DNA from: Lachnospiraceae bacterium
GTDB taxonomy: Bacteria > Bacillota > Clostridia > Lachnospirales > Lachnospiraceae
Length of the DNA stretch: 64,000 nt
Direction: 5' to 3'
NCBI GenBank assembly: GCA_910574865.1
Contig: CAJTDN010000001.1
Location: 186,001 to 250,000 of the forward strand
Shown: in pieces, positions 54,066-63,362 of the stretch
How positions within the stretch are numbered: the first letter of the stretch is position 1
Layout: each line of letters opens with the position of its first letter
Notes under the pieces: model-generated
What the model saw: only the letters and a program-made list of their open reading frames with translations
Told to the model about the DNA's origin: nothing
Database searches by the model: none
Made by a program: the position numbers and the translations under genes

Positions 54066-56687
54066 TCAGAATTTATATTCATATTGCCCCGCGCCTACGT
54101 GCATGTTCCGCCCGTCGGGCAGTTCCACGGCCGCCGAACAGTTGGAGGGCACTTCTATTTCATATGTAAATGCCCCGCCATCCTTTTTCCACCCCGCGCG
54201 TACCGTCCCGTACGGGCTGTCCCATTTCGCCCGGGCAAACGTAAACGTCCCTCCCGGAACCGGCTTGAACAAGAATGCGCGCTCCCCGGCCGGCCTGATT
54301 CCTGCAACATATTCAAACAAGAAACTGCAGACCGCACCCGGCGAATAATGGTTAAACGACGTATCAAGCGGATGACCGTCCTTGTCGTAGCCGTTGTAAT
54401 GCTCCCACACCGTGGTCGCACCTTGTTTCACCATCGCGAGCCACCCCGGCTCCTCCTCATTTTCCAACATCTTGTAGGCGGTATCCGCATAGCCATGGTC
54501 GGCCAATACCGGCAAAATGAACGGTGTGGACAAGAACCCCGTGCCAATCTTATACTCACGTTCCTTCGCCGTCTCATTAAGGCGGGCGGCCACGTTTTCT
54601 TCCATCTTCTCATCCAGCAGCCCAAGTGCCAGCGGGCGCACCAGCTTCGCCTGCCTTTTGCTTTCGATATCCTGATTTTTCACGAAGTTGCACTGGTATG
54701 CTTTTTTCGCGCCATCCGAATATTTGCGGCATTCCGCGGCCTCGTCCGACTCTCCGACCGCTTCCATCATCTCGGCCAGCAAACCCATGGAATAGGAAAG
54801 GTACGCCGTGTTTTCCTCCTGCTTTGGCCGCACCAGTTCCGTGATACCGTCCCATTCCAAAACCCCGTCCGGTTCCGCCCATTCGCCCCAGTGCGTGCCG
54901 GACTCAATCACGTACTCGCCATAGGGAACATTCCCCAGCAAAAACGGCTCCATCATCTTCCGCATCGGATGCTCTTTTGGCAATTGGTAAACGCTCTTGT
55001 CAGCCGCCGCGTGCATCACGTACGCTTTCCAGCCCATCATCAAATCACAATTGTCGGTAATGAAAGACTCGTCCCCGTAATATTTCCACAGCTGGTAAGG
55101 AATGATGACCGCCGCGTCCGCCCAGCCGGTCGAACCATTCAAGACATCCGTCTGGCCGCCGCTGCGAATCCTCGGGCAAACATTGTCCACCCGGCCGTCC
55201 CCGCGCTGGCTGTCACGCACGTCGCGCAGCCACTTGCGGTAAAACGCCGCCGTCTCGCTAAAATACATTGCGGTCTTCTGAAACACCTGCGCGTCTCCGG
55301 TCCATCCGGCCTTTTCCCTCTGCGGGCAGTCCGTCGGGATATCCACGAAATTTCCCTTTTCGCTCCAAATGGTATTCTTTACAAACTGATTTACCCCCCC
55401 GTTGGAACATTCAAACTCGCCGCCATACGCAATGTCCGAGTAAATTGCCACCGCCGTAAAATCAGACGGCTTCACTTCCTCCAGCCCCTCGACCAGGGCA
55501 TAGCGGAATCCAGAATAAAAGAGCTTTGGATAATCCGGCACGTTTTTCCCGTCACAAATGATTTCCACTTTCTGGTCAATGCTTTTACCCCTTTGCGGCG
55601 CGCCATCCCCCGATTTCAAAGTCGCGAAATTTTCCTGCGTGAACTCGCCGTTGTCCAACGTTTCCCCCATGCGGACGACAATTTTTTGGCCCTTGTCCCC
55701 CACGGCATGGAAAATCACGTACCCGGCCATGTTCTGGCCAAAATCAAGCACGCACTTCCCCGACGGGGTCGTGAGCACTTCCGGCTCGAACCGTTCCATC
55801 TCCTTGACTGACGGCGCGTTGGAAACCGTCGGCCACACGTCGTGGCGTGTCACGACCGCCCTTTGTTCAAAACGAAGTTCCTTGTTCATGTCCATGACGA
55901 TACCGTCTTTTAAGTCCGAATACCGTACCGGCCCGTCATTCGTCCAGTCAAACGAATCATCGGTTGAAACCGTCTGCATCGTCCCGTCCTCAAACACGAT
56001 TTCCAACTGCGCCAACAACTTTGTCTGCGTGCCAAAGAAACACTCTTCCGCGTCACACCCCAACTTTCCCTTGAACCAACCGTCCCCGACGACGAAGGAT
56101 AATTCATTTTCCTCCTTTATCAGTTCCGTCACGTCATAGGTCTGATAATAAATCCGCTTCCCGTATTCCGTGCATCCCGGCGCCAGCACGCGGTCCCCGA
56201 CCTTGTCCCCGTTAAGGCGTGCTTCATAGATTCCGCAGGCCGTCGCATAAAGCCTGGCTCTTCTGACTTTCACACCGCCGTCCTTTTTCTCAAGGGAAAA
56301 ACGTTTGCGATAATAATCTGCCGGAAGCCGCTCTCCCTTATCCGTGCCATGCCCGCAAATCCACTTCGCACTCCAGTCGCCTTCCCTAAGCAGCCCGGTT
56401 TCAAAGCAAGCTTCCTCGCTCCACTCGCCCGCCGCTCCATTCTCATCATAGAGACGCACCTTCCATGTCACGATGTCACGGCTTTTGACCGTTCCTTCAT
56501 AAACGGCATGCATGGATGCGGTCTCGATTTTTCCGCTCTTCCAACCCTCCTCGCCGTTTTTGCCCGTGCAAATCTCATAAGCGGTTTGGCGCTTCCCTTC
56601 CATGGCGGTCCACGTCAGGCGCGGCCTGACGATGTCAATTCCCGTCGGATTCACCAAATAATGCGTTTTCAAATTCACAGCCTTCAT
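54066..56687 (-). CDS. alpha-L-rhamnosidase, GH78
   Basis: The 873-residue protein has the GH78 architecture: N-terminal beta domains (NPTGIDIVRPRLTW), the Bac_rhamnosid domain (ARLYATACGIYEARLNG, YYQTYDVTELI), and the catalytic alpha/alpha barrel with DIPTDCPQREKAGWTGDAQ, which carries acidic catalytic residues. SHFNHYSPGAV-type sequence (DTSFNHYSPGAVCSFLFEY) follows near the end. It has no signal peptide and should release rhamnose in the cytoplasm. GAGGAG upstream supports the start. Its leader contains the 73-bp repeat and a long hairpin. Confidence 0.93.
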   Translation of the reverse strand: MKAVNLKTHYLVNPTGIDIVRPRLTWTAMEGKRQTAYEICTGKNGEEGWKSGKIETASMHAVYEGTVKSRDIVTWKVRLYDENGAAGEWSEEACFETGLLREGDWSAKWICGHGTDKGERLPADYYRKRFSLEKKDGGVKVRRARLYATACGIYEARLNGDKVGDRVLAPGCTEYGKRIYYQTYDVTELIKEENELSFVVGDGWFKGKLGCDAEECFFGTQTKLLAQLEIVFEDGTMQTVSTDDSFDWTNDGPVRYSDLKDGIVMDMNKELRFEQRAVVTRHDVWPTVSNAPSVKEMERFEPEVLTTPSGKCVLDFGQNMAGYVIFHAVGDKGQKIVVRMGETLDNGEFTQENFATLKSGDGAPQRGKSIDQKVEIICDGKNVPDYPKLFYSGFRYALVEGLEEVKPSDFTAVAIYSDIAYGGEFECSNGGVNQFVKNTIWSEKGNFVDIPTDCPQREKAGWTGDAQVFQKTAMYFSETAAFYRKWLRDVRDSQRGDGRVDNVCPRIRSGGQTDVLNGSTGWADAAVIIPYQLWKYYGDESFITDNCDLMMGWKAYVMHAAADKSVYQLPKEHPMRKMMEPFLLGNVPYGEYVIESGTHWGEWAEPDGVLEWDGITELVRPKQEENTAYLSYSMGLLAEMMEAVGESDEAAECRKYSDGAKKAYQCNFVKNQDIESKRQAKLVRPLALGLLDEKMEENVAARLNETAKEREYKIGTGFLSTPFILPVLADHGYADTAYKMLENEEEPGWLAMVKQGATTVWEHYNGYDKDGHPLDTSFNHYSPGAVCSFLFEYVAGIRPAGERAFLFKPVPGGTFTFARAKWDSPYGTVRAGWKKDGGAFTYEIEVPSNCSAAVELPDGRNMHVGAGQYEYKF

Positions 56688-56771
56688 CGCTTCTCCTCCT
56701 CGTCATCTTGTCACGCATAAGAACGAAGTTTCCTATAACAATCGGGTAGGGGGGATTTTTCCCCTACTCGT

Positions 56772-56844
56772 CGCGCCGGAGCGCGGCTGCATCAGCAGCC
56801 ATTTTCCATAGGCGCGAAGTACGCATCCCCCGGAGGGTTTTATG
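56772..56844 (-). repeat. 73-bp leader repeat, copy upstream of GH78 gene
   Basis: Relative of 22186-22258 (64 of 73 identical by my count), again 85 bases before a start codon and in the same orientation. It includes a GGCTGC/GCAGCC hairpin and a CGCGC/GCGCG stem. Confidence 0.8.
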
Positions 56845-56948
56845 GGGCTGTCGGGTAATGACTGCAGGCCTACAATATATGCCGTGGCGCATCTAGATTT
56901 GCCACCATATATTGTGGGTTTTCCGCATTGCCCGACAGCCCCATAAAA
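56838..56948. repeat. long inverted-repeat hairpin adjoining leader repeat
   Basis: 23-bp arms (TTTTATGGGGCTGTCGGG plus five bases) with one mismatch, and an inner CAATATATG stem. The size and terminal repeats resemble a MITE or a large terminator. Confidence 0.75.
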
Positions 56949-57030
56949 ATAGACATCTATTACGATGCCTATTATAAATCCAAACATATAAAATTAGTAC
57001 CATGATTCCCCACACAAAAAATGCCGCATT

Positions 57031-58227
57031 TTAAACATCGACGGTCTCGAAGCGTCCGCTTGCACGAGTCACGTCAGGTGCGGGATGCCCGGATGGGCGA
57101 ACATGGAAGTTTTTCCGATACTGAAGCGGGGTCGTCTGCATTTCCTTGTAAAACCGCTCAATAAAATATGACGTGTTCTCATATCCCACGCAACCGGAAA
57201 TCTCCTCCACGGAAAACGGCGTTTCCTCCAGAAACCTGCACGCGCGCCCGATTTTCAGGCGTTGAATCTCTTTTAAGACCGTGGTTCCCATATATTTTTT
57301 CAATACCCGGTTGACATGTGTGGCGGAATAGTGAAAGGTATCTGCCACGCTTTGAAGCGATGCCGTCATATAATGTCTCTGCAAAAACCCGATGATGGAA
57401 ATTGCCAGTTTTCGTTCCGCCGACGCTTCCCCAAACAATTCCATCGTATCCGTGCAATACGGCAAAACGAGCAAAAGCCACACCCCCAGGAAATGCTCGC
57501 AAATCTGTTCGGAATACGGATGTTTTTGCACGTAATGAATCACCAAATCCGCCAGGACGTCCGCAATATCCGCATCCCCTTCCGTATGTAGCAGAATAAC
57601 GCCCAAATGCCTGCCTTCCCAAATCATCGCGCCAAAAAACTCAATCAACGCCGGGCTTCCCGTCAGATTCTGTAAAAACAACTCCCGAAACGTGGAGACC
57701 TCCACCATGATATTGAGCATTACACCATCATTGAAAACCTCCACCTTATGCCCCATTCCCGGAGGAATGATGACCAAGTCCCCTGGAAACATCTCGATTT
57801 CATGCCGCTCCTGCCCGGCCTGGAACACATGCCGGCAACTGCCGCTATGTACATAAGAGATTTCAATATATTCATGCTTATGGAAACCTCCTGGCAAATA
57901 ACGCAAATGTTTCATGATCTGAATGCTGCGGCCGCAATCGTCCAATTCCTCCCATTTAGAAATCCGCCCTTCCTGGTAATCCTCGTGCTTTCGCGCATCT
58001 TCAAGGGCTTTCTCCTTATTTTGCGATATTCGCTCTTCTGCCCTCGTCATCCTTGCAAGCAACGGATTCGGATGGTAATCTTTTTCCCATCTTTCCAACT
58101 GCGCCAAGTCACCCTCATCCATGACACCGTCCTCCTGGCATTTCCGCCCGCTCAGGTAAAGCTCCCGCAGCGCACGTTCGGTCGGCTCCAAACTTTCAAA
58201 AAAAGTATATACGTCCTCTCGCTTCAT
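57031..58227 (-). CDS. AraC-family regulator with cupin domain
   Basis: The 398-residue protein has a helical N-terminal region, a cupin (GGFHKHEYIEISYVHSGSCRHVF, FPGDLVIIPPGMGHKVEVF) at about residues 110-200, and a C-terminal AraC pair of helix-turn-helices (ATHVNRVLKKYMGTTVLKEI, GYENTSYFIERFYKEMQTTPLQYRK). It probably senses a sugar and controls nearby glycosidase genes such as GH78, whose gene lies 343 bp downstream on the same strand. The target is inference. Confidence 0.9.
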   Translation of the reverse strand: MKREDVYTFFESLEPTERALRELYLSGRKCQEDGVMDEGDLAQLERWEKDYHPNPLLARMTRAEERISQNKEKALEDARKHEDYQEGRISKWEELDDCGRSIQIMKHLRYLPGGFHKHEYIEISYVHSGSCRHVFQAGQERHEIEMFPGDLVIIPPGMGHKVEVFNDGVMLNIMVEVSTFRELFLQNLTGSPALIEFFGAMIWEGRHLGVILLHTEGDADIADVLADLVIHYVQKHPYSEQICEHFLGVWLLLVLPYCTDTMELFGEASAERKLAISIIGFLQRHYMTASLQSVADTFHYSATHVNRVLKKYMGTTVLKEIQRLKIGRACRFLEETPFSVEEISGCVGYENTSYFIERFYKEMQTTPLQYRKNFHVRPSGHPAPDVTRASGRFETVDV

Positions 58228-58314
58228 CTCTTTTATTCCTAACGATTCATGCGTGTGGAAAATCCCTCCACACGCACTCGGTACACATATGATGATTCAC
58301 ACCCCTTTGCCCCC

Positions 58315-58764
58315 TTAATTCAGAAAGCTTTTCAGCTCGTCCATGAACGTGTTCACGTCCTTGAATTCCCGGTAAACGGAGGCAAACCGCACGTAGGCGA
58401 CCGGGTCGAGTTCCTTTAACTTGTCCATGACAATCTCGCCAATCTGGCTGCTGGGAATCTCCTTCCCCTCGCTGTTAAAAATCTCCAGTTCCACCTCGTC
58501 CACGGTCTTTTTTATCGCTTCTGCCGGCACCGGCCGCTTATAGCACGCCCGCAACACGCCCTGCTCAATTTTCGACCGTTCGTACTGCTCGCGGTTGTCG
58601 TCCTTTTTGATGACAATCATGGGAATCGTCTCGACCTTCTCGTACGTCGTGAACCGTTTCCCGCACTCGTCACAAGAACGTCTGCGGCGAATCGCGTTGT
58701 TCTCCTCAATCGGCCTGGAATCAATCACCCGCGTGTCCGTGTTTCCACAATATGGACATTTCAT
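58315..58764 (-). CDS. nrdR: transcriptional repressor NrdR
   Basis: A 149-residue NrdR: zinc ribbon CPYCGNTDTRVIDSR and CDECGKRFTTYE at the N-terminus, then the ATP-cone (VIKKDDNREQYERSKIEQGVLRAC). It represses ribonucleotide reductase genes according to ATP/dATP. Length and start agree with the family. The nrd genes are not in the window. Confidence 0.97.
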   Translation of the reverse strand: MKCPYCGNTDTRVIDSRPIEENNAIRRRRSCDECGKRFTTYEKVETIPMIVIKKDDNREQYERSKIEQGVLRACYKRPVPAEAIKKTVDEVELEIFNSEGKEIPSSQIGEIVMDKLKELDPVAYVRFASVYREFKDVNTFMDELKSFLN

Positions 58765-58843
58765 AACACGTTCCTCCTTCTATTATGAAGATTTCATATG
58801 CACCTCATTTGTAAGAATGCCTTTCCGAACATCCCGCCCGCTT

Positions 58844-59251
58844 TCACACGCCTGCGCCCGCGGCATTCTGCTTTGCAATTTCTTGCATTTTTTCGTGTTC
58901 CTGCTTGATTTCCGCGAAACATTGCGAAGCAGTCCATAACTGGTTGGCCGGGGTGAGAACCGCCTTGTAGGGAAACGGCCCCGCGCCACACCTGCGCAAG
59001 GCGCGCAGCACCTGGTCCAACCGCGAACCATTCAAAGAGGAAAACACAAAAAATGAATCGGGCAGTTCTTCCCCCTCGTAAACCCCCGGCACGCCGGGCA
59101 AGTCCTTGTTGCCCGCAAGGACGCCCAAGGGCTGGTTATATTTCTCGTAACTTACATACTTCAAACGGACTTTTAACGGCAGTAACGCCATCTCGACCAT
59201 GCGGCGTTTGGCACGGTCCGGCAGATGAAACAACAAAACCATCTCTCGCAT
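58844..59251 (-). CDS. DUF3783-domain protein
   Basis: About 135 residues, starting MREMVLLFHLP with GGGG upstream. GPFPYKAVLTPANQLWT near the C-terminus is the DUF3783 core. Function is unknown. The frame is open to 59314 without a ribosome site. Confidence 0.75.
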   Translation of the reverse strand: MREMVLLFHLPDRAKRRMVEMALLPLKVRLKYVSYEKYNQPLGVLAGNKDLPGVPGVYEGEELPDSFFVFSSLNGSRLDQVLRALRRCGAGPFPYKAVLTPANQLWTASQCFAEIKQEHEKMQEIAKQNAAGAGV

Positions 59252-59439
59252 ACAAAGTGCCCCTTTCCTAATCATAACCACGTTCATCTTATCACAGGTA
59301 GTTGCCTTTCGCAAGCGGGGAACTTCAGAAAATACATATTTTCATATATTATATCCCAATGGAATACACTGTTTATAATTCATTTGGAAAGGAACCTTGT
59401 TCATTTTCATTTATGGCAAGGGGAAAGGGGTGACGAGTT

Positions 59440-59694
59440 TTGCGTTTATGCGAAATGCGGGACAAGGAGGTCATCAACATCTGTGACGGGAAACGGCTCG
59501 GGTGCGTCATGGACCTGGAGTTCGACGCCTGCAGCGGGAAAATTGAAAAAATCATCATACCGGGGCCGGGAAAAATCTGCGGGGTGTTCGGGACGGACAG
59601 CGAATACGTGATTCCGTTCGGCTGTATCAAAAAAATCGGCCCGGACATCATCCTGGTAGAAATCCAGGAGGAAAAGTTTTTGCAGAAATTTTAA
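59440..59694 (+). CDS. YlmC/YmxH family PRC-barrel protein (TTG start)
   Basis: The 84-residue protein RLCEMRDKEVINICDGKRLG onward matches YlmC/YmxH proteins of spore-forming Firmicutes, which begin MRLCE. That and GGGG upstream justify the TTG start. PGKICGVFGTDSEYVIPF is the PRC-barrel end. Its role, linked to sporulation by name and distribution, is not established. Confidence 0.9.
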   Translation: MRLCEMRDKEVINICDGKRLGCVMDLEFDACSGKIEKIIIPGPGKICGVFGTDSEYVIPFGCIKKIGPDIILVEIQEEKFLQKF

Positions 59695-59803
59695 GCGTGG
59701 CACCTGCCACGGCTTACGTTCATGTCACAAGCGCAAGTCGTGGCAAAACGGGCGGTGTATGGCCAGATTAACGTGTATCCTCCCGCGGCCGACCGCGGGG
59801 GAC

Positions 59804-60568
59804 TCATGGACGCGTCTTTCTAGCCACCACGCAATACCAGTCGCCCCCTTCGACCGCCACGCTTGTTACATACGCCGGAAAATTCATCACTTCGACATCC
59901 ACATACCCCATCCGCCTTAGCTTTTCCAGCAAGATTCCCCTTGAAACGGGGATGTAGTGCTCCTCGAACTGTTCTTTTTGGAATATCTGGTTTTCCCTTT
60001 CAAATGTATAAAGAAGGTGAAAGGTCATGCTGTCATCCACATGATAATCCCACACCTGCACCAAATTGATTCGCACGTCGCCGTCGAAAAAAGGATTGTA
60101 CAAATAAAAGCGGTTTCGGTCTTTCAAAATTTTATCCCAATTCCTCATGTCAAAATAGAGGTAGCCGCCGGGGGCGACCAGCTTGTCCATTTGTTCCAAC
60201 GTTTTCAAGACGTCCTCGTTATTTACGTGGGGCAATGAGTTTCCCGTGCTGGCAACGCAGTCAAAAGTATTCTGAAACTTCGTGTCCAATGCCCGGAAAT
60301 CGCAACATTCCAACACGACCTCCATCTGCCTGGCGGCGGCTTTTTTGCGGCAATTCGCCAACATGGACTCGCTTAAGTCGGAGCCGGTCAGCCGCACTCC
60401 CAAGTCCACCAACGGCAAGGTGACGCTCCCCGAACCGATGCTGACGTCTAACAAGGTCTTGACGTTTTTCCCGTCCAATACCGTCTCCCAATGTTTTTTA
60501 TAAGCGGCATAACGGTTCTCATCCTCCAACAAATCATAAATGTCCGCCCGGTCATACACACTCGCCAT
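59804..60568 (-). CDS. class I SAM-dependent methyltransferase
   Basis: The 254-residue protein has LLDVSIGSGSVTLPLVDLG (motif I) with LTGSDLSESML (motif II), and VASTGNSLPHV, YLYFDMRNW further on. The substrate is unknown. A ribosome site (AAGGAGG) precedes the ATG. It is monocistronic. Confidence 0.88.
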   Translation of the reverse strand: MASVYDRADIYDLLEDENRYAAYKKHWETVLDGKNVKTLLDVSIGSGSVTLPLVDLGVRLTGSDLSESMLANCRKKAAARQMEVVLECCDFRALDTKFQNTFDCVASTGNSLPHVNNEDVLKTLEQMDKLVAPGGYLYFDMRNWDKILKDRNRFYLYNPFFDGDVRINLVQVWDYHVDDSMTFHLLYTFERENQIFQKEQFEEHYIPVSRGILLEKLRRMGYVDVEVMNFPAYVTSVAVEGGDWYCVVARKTRP

Positions 60569-60741
60569 AAATCAATTCCTCCTTATATTGTGAAATAAAT
60601 AATGTCCACGTACCAGTGTAAGACGAGAAACATAAAATGTCAAGTTTCTGTTCAGCCCCCGGCCAGTCACCACGCCGACCGGCCCGGAGGATGCACATAA
60701 ACCTGGACAATGCATCACCCGCTTTGCTCGGATGGATGCCG

Positions 60742-60778
60742 GTTGCAATTCACGGCCGGTTAGGCCGCGAATTGTAAC
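60742..60778. repeat. 37-bp palindromic intergenic repeat, copy 2
   Basis: 16-bp near-perfect arms (GTTGCAATTCACGGCC) around GGTTA. Matches 31210-31246 and lies in the otherwise empty gap between the methyltransferase and carbamate kinase genes. Confidence 0.7.
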
Positions 60779-60897
60779 TTGAATCCTCATCCTGTTTGTA
60801 GTAAAATATGGATAGACGTGGAGTTGGCCGCCAACACGGCGAACGTCCATCACCAGTTTTATTCGAATGCATCATTTTAACGAACGGAGGATTTACC

Positions 60898-61827
60898 ATG
60901 AAAAAACGAGCAGTCATTGCTTTAGGACATCGTGCGCTCGGCACGACGTTGCCGGAACAAAAGGTCGCCGTTGCCAAGACGGCCAAGGTCATCGCGGATT
61001 TAATCGAGGAAGGATACCAGATTGCCATCACGCACAGCAACGCCCCCCAGGTCGGCATGATCCACACCGCCCTCAACGAATTTGCCAAAGTGCACGAGGA
61101 TTACACGGCCGCCCCCATGTCCGTCTGTTCCGCCATGAGCCAGGGCTATATCGGATACGATTTGCAGCAAGGCATTCGCGAGGAATTGTTAAACAGGGGA
61201 ATTTACCGCACGGTCAGCACGATTCTGACCATGGTCATCGTGGATCCTTATGACGAGGCGTTCTACACGCCGACCAAGGTACTCGGACGCTACATGTCCG
61301 CCGAGGAGGCCAACGATGAACGCAAGAAAGGCAACTACGTGGTCGAGGAGCCGGGGAAAGGATTCCGCCGGGTCGTCTCCGCGCCGAACCCGGTAAAAAT
61401 CGTGGAACTGGACGCCATCAAGGCACTTTTGGATGCCGACCAGGTGGTCATCGCCTGCGGCGGCGGCGGGATTCCAGTCATGGAGCAGGACAACCACTTG
61501 AAGGGTGCCAGCGCGGTCATCGAAAAAGACCTGGCGGCCGGAAAACTGGCCGAGGGCGTGAACGCCGACACCCTGATCATCCTCACCAGCGTGGAGCAGG
61601 TCTGCATCAACCTTGGCAAGCAGGACGAGGAAAAATTGGGCGTGATTTCCGTCTCCCAGGCAAGGGAGTACATGGAGCAAGGACATTTCGGAGTTTACAA
61701 CATGCTTCCGAAGTTCCGCGCGTCCGTGGACTTTATTGAAAAGGGAGAAAACCGTAAGGCGCTGATTACCTCTTTCGAAAAACTAAAAGACGGGCTTCAT
61801 GAAAAAACCGGAACGGTTATCAAGTGA
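60898..61827 (+). CDS. carbamate kinase-family protein
   Basis: A 309-residue amino-acid kinase. QVVIACGGGGIPVM, LIILTSVEQVCINLGK and SVDFIEKGENRKALITSFEKL are typical of carbamate kinases, which make ATP from carbamoyl phosphate. The N-terminal GGNAL motif of classical enzymes is replaced by IALGHRALGTTLPEQ. It therefore belongs to a variant subgroup and its substrate is uncertain. GGAGG seven bases upstream supports the start. No arginine deiminase genes are adjacent. Confidence 0.85.
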   Translation: MKKRAVIALGHRALGTTLPEQKVAVAKTAKVIADLIEEGYQIAITHSNAPQVGMIHTALNEFAKVHEDYTAAPMSVCSAMSQGYIGYDLQQGIREELLNRGIYRTVSTILTMVIVDPYDEAFYTPTKVLGRYMSAEEANDERKKGNYVVEEPGKGFRRVVSAPNPVKIVELDAIKALLDADQVVIACGGGGIPVMEQDNHLKGASAVIEKDLAAGKLAEGVNADTLIILTSVEQVCINLGKQDEEKLGVISVSQAREYMEQGHFGVYNMLPKFRASVDFIEKGENRKALITSFEKLKDGLHEKTGTVIK

Positions 61828-61835
61828 ACTTGGCG

Positions 61836-61872
61836 TCGGTGTATAGATGGTAACACGCCATCCGTACACCGA
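61836..61872. repeat. hairpin containing dispersed motif
   Basis: TCGGTGTA and TACACCGA enclose GATGG/CCATC. Its left arm matches the short motif at 37706 and 48464. Confidence 0.6.
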
Positions 61873-61903
61873 TGTTACGATTGCAGAAGCCAAGCTAATA
61901 CAC

Positions 61904-61948
61904 AAAGGGTGTCTTAAGAGTCCTTAAATGACTCAAAAGGCACTTTTT
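61904..61948 (+). terminator. terminator of carbamate kinase gene
   Basis: Imperfect stem GTGTCTTAAGAGTC against GACTCAAAAGGCAC, followed by TTTTTT. Confidence 0.65.
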
Positions 61949-61977
61949 TACTTTCTTTATTTTTTTCAAAATTCCTC

Positions 61978-62006
61978 TTGCATTCTTGTAATATTTGGTG
62001 TAATAT
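61978..62006 (+). promoter_or_regulatory. promoter of hemolysin III-family gene
   Basis: TTGCAT, 17-bp spacer, TAATAT, about 95 bp before the start codon. Confidence 0.6.
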
Positions 62007-62102
62007 TTGTATATATTAAATGTAGTATTCAATACCACTTGTCGTTGTTTTGTAATTTCACCATGTGTTTTCATGATTCATGTTTTGTAGGAGGTGCTTG
62101 AA

Positions 62103-62759
62103 GTGAAGGAAAAACATATTAAAGATCCCGGGAGCGCGATTACGCATTTTATTGGCATGTTGATGGCCATTTTTGCCGCCGTTCCGCTTTTGATCAAGGC
62201 CGCGCGGGAGCCGGGACACATTTACGTCATCTCGCTGGCAATTTATGCCCTGAGCCTGATTCTGCTCTATGCCGCCAGCACGACCTACCACACGTTCGAC
62301 ATTTCCGAGCGGGTAAACACGGTTTTGAAAAAAATCGACCACATGATGATTTCCGTCCTGATTGCCGGAAGCTACACCCCGATTTGCCTCCTGGTACTCA
62401 AAGACGGCATCGGGCTCATCCTGCTGGCCGTCGTCTGGGGCTTCGCGATTGCGGGCATCCTCATCAAGGCGTTCTGGGTATATTGCCCGAAATGGGTCTC
62501 CTCCGTCTTGTACATTGGCATGGGCTGGACATGCGTGCTGGCCTTCACCCAGATTCTAAACGGCATGAGCCCGGCGGCATTCGGCTGGCTCCTGGCGGGG
62601 GGCATCATTTACACGGCGGGCGGCGTGATTTACGCGCTGAAGCTGCCGATTTTCAACAACCGCCACAAGAACTTTGGCAGCCATGAGATTTTCCATCTCT
62701 TCGTGATGGGCGGGAGCGCCTGCCACTTCATCGTCATGTACGCGTACCTGCTTCCATGA
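62103..62759 (+). CDS. TrhA/hemolysin III family membrane protein
   Basis: A 218-residue, seven-segment protein of the PAQR-like TrhA family: DPGSAITHFIGMLMAI at the N-terminus, ASTTYHTFDIS, and HEIFHLFVMGGSACHFIVM with the conserved histidines. TrhA proteins influence membrane fluidity. The GTG at 62103 is preferred (TAGGAGG nine bases upstream); GTG at 62094 overlaps the ribosome site. Confidence 0.92.
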   Translation: MKEKHIKDPGSAITHFIGMLMAIFAAVPLLIKAAREPGHIYVISLAIYALSLILLYAASTTYHTFDISERVNTVLKKIDHMMISVLIAGSYTPICLLVLKDGIGLILLAVVWGFAIAGILIKAFWVYCPKWVSSVLYIGMGWTCVLAFTQILNGMSPAAFGWLLAGGIIYTAGGVIYALKLPIFNNRHKNFGSHEIFHLFVMGGSACHFIVMYAYLLP

Positions 62760-62763
62760 ACAT

Positions 62764-62787
62764 AAGAGTCCGGCTTGCCGGACTCTT
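62764..62787. terminator. bidirectional terminator between convergent genes
   Basis: Perfect 11-bp arms AAGAGTCCGGC around TT; serves the TrhA gene and the nucleotidyltransferase gene. Confidence 0.88.
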
Positions 62788-62798
62788 TGTTCTACAAA

Positions 62799-63362
62799 CT
62801 ATTCCAACCGATAGTGCAATTCCCGAATCCGCGCGTCAATCCCGTGGGTTTCCACATATTCCGCCACGGCCTTTGGAACGTGCTGGTGCCACGGCTGGTT
62901 CTTGGCAATCAGCCGGCGGATTTGGGTTCCGCTGACCCCCTTTTCCCCCGTCCTTCGAAACAACACTTCCACGTCCAGCCCCAAGCCTTGCAAAATCTGG
63001 TATTTCTCCTCGTCCCAGTCGCTGCAAATGCTCATATAATAGACCGCGTCCCTCGGCACGTACTGGGCAATCAAGTCCGGCTGGCTGATGGGAAACGGCA
63101 CGATTTCAAATTCTTTGCGCTTGATGCCAAAATCCAGAAGCGCCCCCCGGATCATTTCGCCGCGTTCAAAATACGTCATCGGGTTGTCCCGCCTGGTCGT
63201 CCCGTGTTCGTCGAGTGACGATGTCGCCGCGAATGCCACGATGTCCGAATGCGTAATGCCAATCAACAGCCGATTGCAGCGCATCTTTGCCGCCAACACA
63301 TACTCCATCTGTTTCAAATGAAAAATCTGGAACCTTCCAAATACGACTCCCGTCTCTACCAT
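62799..63362 (-). CDS. NadM-like nucleotidyltransferase
   Basis: A 187-residue protein of the HIGH-type nucleotidyltransferases. VVFGRFQIFHLKQ corresponds to the GRFQPFHxGH motif of NMN adenylyltransferases, with KQ where GH is expected; GVSGTQIRRLI is the ISGT-x-IR motif. The missing second histidine raises doubt about activity. It overlaps the Nudix gene, a pairing known from bifunctional NadM-Nudix proteins, so NAD metabolism is a fair guess. Confidence 0.78.
   Translation of the reverse strand: MVETGVVFGRFQIFHLKQMEYVLAAKMRCNRLLIGITHSDIVAFAATSSLDEHGTTRRDNPMTYFERGEMIRGALLDFGIKRKEFEIVPFPISQPDLIAQYVPRDAVYYMSICSDWDEEKYQILQGLGLDVEVLFRRTGEKGVSGTQIRRLIAKNQPWHQHVPKAVAEYVETHGIDARIRELHYRLE

Noticed and set aside
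54084-55811. Long plus-strand frame opposite the GH78 gene
   Set aside because: Same reason: no recognisable motif, while the minus strand has a complete GH78 protein.
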